A stretch of DNA of 64,000 bases from an uncultured Rikenellaceae bacterium (GTDB lineage: Bacteria; Bacteroidota; Bacteroidia; Bacteroidales; Rikenellaceae), in NCBI GenBank assembly GCA_904501625.1, contig CAJGBR010000002.1, positions 13,072 through 77,071 on the forward strand, written 5' to 3'. Shown here piece after piece: positions 58,727 through 64,000 of the stretch. Below the pieces are notes generated by a model. That model ran no database searches and was not told the DNA's origin. It saw only the letters and a list, made by a program, of their open reading frames with translations. Position 1 is the first letter of the stretch; the number at the start of each line of letters is the position of its first letter. Both the position numbers and the translations under genes were made by a program.

Positions 58727-59515
58727 ATGAAGAAAATGAATATTGTAGTATGTATCAAGCAGGTGCCTGATACGACAGAAATAAAACTCGATCCAGTAAC
58801 CGGAACAATGATTCGTGAAGGTGTGCCGAGTATTATGAACCCTGACGATAAGAGTGGTCTTGAAATGGCTCTTGAATTGAAGGACAAGTATGAAGCAAAT
58901 GTAACTGTGATCACAATGGGATTGCCTCAAGCTGATGCAATTCTGCGTGAAGCAATGGCTATGGGTGCAGACCGAGCAATTTTGCTGACTGACAGAAAAT
59001 TGGCAGGTGCTGATACATTGGCTACATCAAATGCTTTGGCCGGAGCATTGAGAACTCTTGACTTTGATTTGTTGATTACAGGTCGTCAGGCAATCGATGG
59101 TGATACTGCACAGGTAGGTCCTCAGGTTGCAGAACACCTCGGACTTCCACAAGTGTCATATGTTGAGAATCTCGAATTTGATGGTGCAAAGTTCACACTT
59201 AAAAAGTGGCTCGAAGATGGTTATCAAATCGTTGAGGTAGAATCTCCGTGTGTAATCACCGTGTTGTCATCTGCAAACGAACCACGTTATATGAAGGTTC
59301 GCGGTATTATGGAGGCCTTCAAACGCGAAGTTGAAGTTTGGGGTTGTGACAGAATTGATGTTGATGAATCTAAGTTGGGACTCAAAGGTTCACCGACACG
59401 TGTATTCAAATCGTTTACTAAGGGTGTCAAGGGTTCAGGCGAATTGTTTGAAGTAAGCGAGACTGAAGCTGTCGAAATTATTGTAAATAAATTGAAAGAA
59501 AAACATATAATCTAA
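58727..59515 (+). CDS. etfB: Electron transfer flavoprotein beta subunit
   Basis: A 262-residue EtfB. It begins MNIVVCIKQVPDT, with Met4 (58736) an alternative start, and contains the Etf-beta signature region VTVITMGLPQADAILREAMAMGADRAILL and the GRQAIDGDTAQVGPQVAEHL segment. It pairs with EtfA encoded 8 bp downstream and should pass electrons to the adjacent acyl-CoA dehydrogenase. Clostridial bifurcating EtfBs carry a second FAD in this subunit; the GxQAIDGDTAQ stretch is compatible with this, but proof needs biochemistry. Confidence 0.96.
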   Translation: MKKMNIVVCIKQVPDTTEIKLDPVTGTMIREGVPSIMNPDDKSGLEMALELKDKYEANVTVITMGLPQADAILREAMAMGADRAILLTDRKLAGADTLATSNALAGALRTLDFDLLITGRQAIDGDTAQVGPQVAEHLGLPQVSYVENLEFDGAKFTLKKWLEDGYQIVEVESPCVITVLSSANEPRYMKVRGIMEAFKREVEVWGCDRIDVDESKLGLKGSPTRVFKSFTKGVKGSGELFEVSETEAVEIIVNKLKEKHII

Positions 59516-59523
59516 CGGGCGTT

Positions 59524-60516
59524 ATGGAAAAAAATCAATATAAAGATGTCTTTGTGTATGTGGAACAACGCGAAGGTCAAATTCAGCCCGTGGCACTCGA
59601 ATTGCTGGGCAAGGCTCGCACATTGGCTGATTCACTGAACGAACAGGTTGTGGCAATATTGGCAGGCTGTTGTATTAAGGATAAAGCACAAGAACTGATA
59701 GCCTATGGTGCAGACAGAGTTTTGGTTATTGATTCACCAGAATTGAAAGAGTATACAACTGAACCTTATGCTCAGGCTATACATCAAGTGATTGAGGCAA
59801 AAAAACCTTCAATCGTATTGTACGGAGCAACAACAATCGGTCGTGATTTGGCACCAAGACTCTCAGCACGTGTGTGCACAGGTCTTACAGCTGACTGTAC
59901 AGGTTTGGATATTGGCGAAGATGGCGATTTGTTGATGACTCGTCCGGCATTTGGCGGCAACCTGATGGCAACAATCAAATGTCCTGAACATCGTCCTCAG
60001 ATGTCGACAGTACGTCCTGGCGTGATGCAGGCATTGGAACGTGATGATGCACGTAAGGGGGAAATCGAAACTTTCGAACCAGCGTTTGATAAGTCACAAT
60101 TCAAGGTACGAGTTGTTAAAACCGTTAAATCTGAAAAACAATCAGTAGATATCACTAAAGCAAAGATCCTGGTGTCAGGAGGTCGTGGTGTTGCAAACAA
60201 GGAAAACTTTGAAAAATTGGGTGCATTGGCAGATGTACTCGGAGGTGAAGTTTCAGCATCACGTGCAATGGTCGATGCAGGTGTAATCTCTCACGATCGT
60301 CAAGTAGGTCAAACAGGAAAAACAGTTCGTCCGGATGTTTACTTTGCTTTGGGTATCTCAGGTGCAATTCAACACTTGGCCGGAATGGAAGCTTCAGAGT
60401 ATATAATCGCAATCAATAAAGATAAACACGCTCCGATATTTGGCGTGGCAGATCTCGGTATTGTTGGCGATTGTATGAAAATTGTCCCATTACTGACAGA
60501 AAAATTGAAAAAATAA
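59524..60516 (+). CDS. etfA: Electron transfer flavoprotein alpha subunit
   Basis: A 330-residue EtfA. The C-terminal FAD-binding domain is clear: VSGGRGVANKENF, GGEVSASRAMVDAGVISHDRQVGQTGKTV and YFALGISGAIQHLAGM. The N-terminal domain has the YGATTIGRDLAPRLSARV segment. No extra ferredoxin domain is fused at the N-terminus. It is the last gene of the lysine operon; no strong terminator was found in the 193 bp before gdhA. Confidence 0.96.
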   Translation: MEKNQYKDVFVYVEQREGQIQPVALELLGKARTLADSLNEQVVAILAGCCIKDKAQELIAYGADRVLVIDSPELKEYTTEPYAQAIHQVIEAKKPSIVLYGATTIGRDLAPRLSARVCTGLTADCTGLDIGEDGDLLMTRPAFGGNLMATIKCPEHRPQMSTVRPGVMQALERDDARKGEIETFEPAFDKSQFKVRVVKTVKSEKQSVDITKAKILVSGGRGVANKENFEKLGALADVLGGEVSASRAMVDAGVISHDRQVGQTGKTVRPDVYFALGISGAIQHLAGMEASEYIIAINKDKHAPIFGVADLGIVGDCMKIVPLLTEKLKK

Positions 60517-60637
60517 TTAAGATTACAATTCATTGAATAATAGTGTATTGAGCTGTTTCTTGTGGAAAAATTGGCAGAAAGGTCTTTTTTAGTAATAAAT
60601 TTTTTGAGAAAAAGGTTCGCGACGTTGAATTTTTGCC

Positions 60638-60645
60638 TAAATTTG
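60638..60645 (+). promoter_or_regulatory. -7 promoter element of gdhA
   Basis: TAAATTTG is an exact TAnnTTTG match, with a leader of about 60 nt before the ATG at 60710. TTCG at 60615-60618, about 19 nt upstream, may be a weak -33 box. The 193-bp gap before gdhA holds no gene. Confidence 0.55.
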
Positions 60646-60709
60646 TCGCTGGAATACAATGCTGTAATTCTTTGAAATATTAATATTTACTCTAACAAAA
60701 TATCAAGAG

Positions 60710-62053
<1,344 letters not shown>

Positions 62054-62077
62054 TAACACGCACTACTTTCAAACTCT

Positions 62078-62112
62078 TATGGGCAGCACTTCGGTGTTGC
62101 CCATAGTTTTTT
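62078..62112 (+). terminator. Strong terminator after gdhA with a TTCG tetraloop
   Basis: TATGGGCAGCAC (62078-62089) pairs with GTGTTGCCCATA (62094-62105) through one G-T wobble, around the stable tetraloop TTCG closed by C-G. Six T residues follow at 62107-62112. It lies 24 bp past the gdhA stop. Confidence 0.92.
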
Positions 62113-62156
62113 CCGCACTCAGCATAGATTTGCCGTCATTGTCTGCTCTATGCTTG

Positions 62157-62186
62157 TGCCGACAGTTGCCGACAATTGCCGGACTC
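62157..62186. repeat. Three tandem 10-bp repeats upstream of the YgjP-type gene
   Basis: The units TGCCGACAGT, TGCCGACAAT and TGCCGGACTC are adjacent, one helical turn each. They lie 33-62 bp before the ATG at 62219. Spacing of one turn suits cooperative protein binding on one DNA face, but a slippage product is also possible. Confidence 0.4.
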
Positions 62187-62218
62187 AATCGGTCAAACGT
62201 CTCATCTCAACAAAATAT

Positions 62219-62773
62219 ATGAAAGGAATCTCAGAAATACGCCATTATCAGATAGGCCGACAACAGGTCGTCGTGATGTGGAAAAATGTGCGCAACGTGT
62301 CGCTCAAAGTCGCTCCACCCGACGCCGAAGTCAGAATGTCGGTGCCATTGGGCTACTCCGAAGCAAAAGCGTTGCAACTGCTCGAAAGCAAACGCGACTG
62401 GATAGACAAGGCAGTCAGCAAAGTGAAGAAGCGTGCTGAAGCCACGCCGACAAAGCACGATCCGGCGATGTTGCGTGCGTGGATAGAAGAGTTTAAGCCG
62501 ATGTTAGAGAAATGGGAGCAACGCATGGGACTCCGTGCCGCCAAAGTGTCGTTCAAAATGATGAGCAGTCGATGGGGGTCGTGTCGTGCAAGCACACGCT
62601 CCTTGACCTTCAATCTGATGCTCGCTTATAAGCCGCAAGAGTGTGTCGAATATGTCATCATCCACGAATTGGCCCACATCGTGCACCCCAACCACAGTAA
62701 AGATTTTTGGAATCTCGTTGCACAATACTGCCCCGACTACCGCCGCCTTCGTCGCCTCCTCAACAATCCCTAA
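62219..62773 (+). CDS. YgjP/DUF45-type metallohydrolase
   Basis: A 184-residue protein of the YgjP (DUF45, M48-related) family. The zinc motif HELAH is in VIIHELAHIVHPNHSKDFW, with a third His downstream (NHS). The family features KMMSSRWGSCRASTRSLTFN and KPQECVEYVI precede it. The function of YgjP is not firmly known. I chose the ATG at 62219 (MKGISEIRHY); an in-frame ATG at 62150 would add 23 residues lying partly within the tandem repeats. Its sequence is visibly GC-richer than its surroundings, which may reflect transfer. Confidence 0.9.
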   Translation: MKGISEIRHYQIGRQQVVVMWKNVRNVSLKVAPPDAEVRMSVPLGYSEAKALQLLESKRDWIDKAVSKVKKRAEATPTKHDPAMLRAWIEEFKPMLEKWEQRMGLRAAKVSFKMMSSRWGSCRASTRSLTFNLMLAYKPQECVEYVIIHELAHIVHPNHSKDFWNLVAQYCPDYRRLRRLLNNP

Positions 62774-62840
62774 TCCAATGAGGCAAGTAGATATATGTCA
62801 CTTTGATAGCAATGAATAAAGTATATTTCATTAAGAATGA

Positions 62841-62869
62841 TTGTGATTGATTTATTTGTATTATCTTTG
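62841..62869 (+). promoter_or_regulatory. Promoter of the WYL-domain regulator
   Basis: TTG at 62841-62843, an 18-nt spacer and TATCTTTG at 62862-62869 fit the Bacteroidota pattern. The -7 box lies 19 bp before the ATG at 62889, so the leader is short. Confidence 0.6.
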
Positions 62870-62888
62870 CTATAAATTAATTATATAT

Positions 62889-63953
62889 ATGGCAACAAAT
62901 AAGCACGCAATAATCCGTTATCAAGCACTCGATAAATGTTTTAGCAATTTTGGTCGTCAATTCTTTATTGATGATCTTATTGAGGCGTGCAATGATGCTT
63001 TATACCAATATACAGGTGATGAAAAATATTCTGACCCTATCGCACCGGGTATTAGTCGTCGTCAAATTTTTGATGACATAGCATTTATGAAAAGTGATGC
63101 CGGCTATCAAATTCCTTTAGAAACATATAAAGGTGGCGATTCCGGAAAAAAAGCCTATTATCGCTATGCTGATAGGGATTTTACTATTAATAATCAACCT
63201 ATCACAGACGAAGAAATGAAGCAATTAAGAGAGATGACATCTCTGCTTAATCGTTTCAAGGGATTGCCACAATGTGAATGGATGGAAGAACTTGTTACCA
63301 ACCTTGAAGATAAGTTCAAAATAAAGGGCACGTCTAAAAGTGTTATTTCAATGGAATCAAATGCATATGTAGAGGGCTTAAAATACCTTTCACCACTCTT
63401 CAATGCTATCATCAACCGACAAGTTCTACACATTATTTATTCTCCATTTAATAAGTCGGATTGTGAGTGGGATATTCATCCGTATTTCATAAAGCAATAC
63501 AACAATCGGTGGTTTCTTCTTGGATTAAACGAAAAAGACCATCGTATTTCAACTATCGGTTTAGACCGAATTAAATCCGTAGAAAATTCATCTATACCAT
63601 ACATTGATGACTATATTATTGTTGACGTAGATGAATACTTTGCTGATGTGATTGGCGTAACCATTCCGTATGATAAGGAAGTCGTGAGAGTGAAGCTACA
63701 ATTTTCTTCCAATAGGTATCCTTATATCATATCAAAGCCGCTGCATGAATCAATGAGAAAAGTTGACAATGAAAATTGCATTGTAGCCATAGACGTAATC
63801 CCAAACAGAGAACTTGAGTCTTTAATCCTATCTTTTGGAGATGATATTGAAGTGCTTGAGCCTCAGTGGTTTAGAGAACAAATTGCCGATAAGATAAAAT
63901 CTAATTATCAAAAATATTTTACTGTGCAGAAAGACTGCACAGATGTACTCTAA
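62889..63953 (+). CDS. WYL-domain transcriptional regulator
   Basis: A 354-residue regulator. The N-terminal region (about 1-75) holds a winged-helix-like segment with ISRRQIFDDIAFMKSDAGY. The WYL domain follows near 190-270, with LHIIYSPFN, the DIHPYFIKQYNNRWFLLGL core (WFL replacing the name-giving WYL) and HRISTIGLDRIKSVE. A WCX-like C-terminal domain ends it. WYL regulators sense nucleotides or single-stranded nucleic acid and often sit next to phage-defence genes. The ATG at 62889 is favoured by the promoter position; an upstream in-frame ATG at 62847 lies before the -7 box. Confidence 0.92.
   Translation: MATNKHAIIRYQALDKCFSNFGRQFFIDDLIEACNDALYQYTGDEKYSDPIAPGISRRQIFDDIAFMKSDAGYQIPLETYKGGDSGKKAYYRYADRDFTINNQPITDEEMKQLREMTSLLNRFKGLPQCEWMEELVTNLEDKFKIKGTSKSVISMESNAYVEGLKYLSPLFNAIINRQVLHIIYSPFNKSDCEWDIHPYFIKQYNNRWFLLGLNEKDHRISTIGLDRIKSVENSSIPYIDDYIIVDVDEYFADVIGVTIPYDKEVVRVKLQFSSNRYPYIISKPLHESMRKVDNENCIVAIDVIPNRELESLILSFGDDIEVLEPQWFREQIADKIKSNYQKYFTVQKDCTDVL
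63922..63942. promoter_or_regulatory. Perfect palindrome, candidate operator
   Basis: CTGTGCAG (63922-63929) and CTGCACAG (63935-63942) are exact reverse complements with a 5-nt spacer. They lie in the last codons of the WYL gene and just before a -7 box, overlapping the expected -33 zone. This is a natural place for a repressor such as the WYL protein to block the next gene. Confidence 0.5.
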
Positions 63954-63958
63954 CTTTG
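63951..63958 (+). promoter_or_regulatory. -7 promoter element reading out of the window
   Basis: TAACTTTG is an exact TAnnTTTG match that includes the stop codon of the WYL gene. It should drive a gene beyond position 64000, which cannot be seen. Confidence 0.5.
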
Positions 63959-64000
63959 CAGTGTAAAAATAATTTTATCTGTTTTTATTATGATTTCAAC

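Overview
The window is a contiguous piece of a Bacteroidota chromosome, most likely Bacteroidales. Four things point there: repeated Bacteroidota-type promoters (TTTG about 19 nt before TAnnTTTG), an FtsI with a C-terminal PASTA domain beside an FtsL-like protein, an approximately 450-residue signal peptidase I, and families typical of the phylum (DUF4924, DUF2795, a TamB-like protein of 1506 residues). AT content is high. The lysine-to-butyrate genes indicate an anaerobic amino-acid fermenter of gut or similar habitat. I cannot name the genus. No rRNA, tRNA, CRISPR array or insertion sequence was recognised.

Layout. 1-5.3 kb: the start of an M16 peptidase (minus strand), a NAD-binding protein resembling S-adenosylhomocysteine hydrolase, and a short division operon rsmH-ftsL-ftsI that stops before murE. 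5.6-10.9 kb: a minus-strand run with a CD225-type membrane protein, dapB, lepB, a YigZ-family protein, pyrB, pyrI, a cobalamin adenosyltransferase and a DUF2795 protein, ending in a clear terminator. 11.1-18.8 kb: hflX, upp, a SUI1-like factor, a large HExxH/propeller/barrel envelope protein, an exonuclease, an RlmI-like methyltransferase and a radical SAM protein. 18.8-23.3 kb: the TamB-like gene on the minus strand. 23.5-34.8 kb: pheS, a TPR lipoprotein, an EnvC-like factor, ybeY, mnmG, thiC, a small membrane protein, an S41 protease and a sensor kinase. 34.9-38.9 kb (minus): response regulator, its kinase, a DUF4924 protein and sppA. 39-45.6 kb: an Mrp ATPase, a thioredoxin-fold lipoprotein, a DUF3467 protein, lpxK, purine nucleoside phosphorylase, ssb and nadA.

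46.2-60.5 kb holds a tightly packed 15-gene operon for the aminomutase (3-keto-5-aminohexanoate) route of lysine fermentation to acetate and butyrate: KamA, KamDE, Kdd, Kce, Kal, both subunits of an acetoacetate CoA-transferase (genes 8.3 kb apart), crotonase, 3-hydroxybutyryl-CoA dehydrogenase, acyl-CoA dehydrogenase and EtfBA. Inside it lie a P-loop protein and a MutS-like ATPase, probable service factors for the cobalamin aminomutase. An NADP-type glutamate dehydrogenase with strongly biased codons follows under its own promoter. The cobalamin adenosyltransferase at 6 kb could supply the cofactor of KamDE.

The last 2 kb look different: a GC-richer YgjP-type metallohydrolase gene behind three 10-bp tandem repeats, then a WYL-domain regulator, then a palindrome and promoter facing out of the window. 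This may be the edge of an accessory region. The most striking non-coding signal is a pair of identical 12-bp palindromes flanking thiC just downstream of mnmG, which look like chromosome-partitioning (parS) sites.
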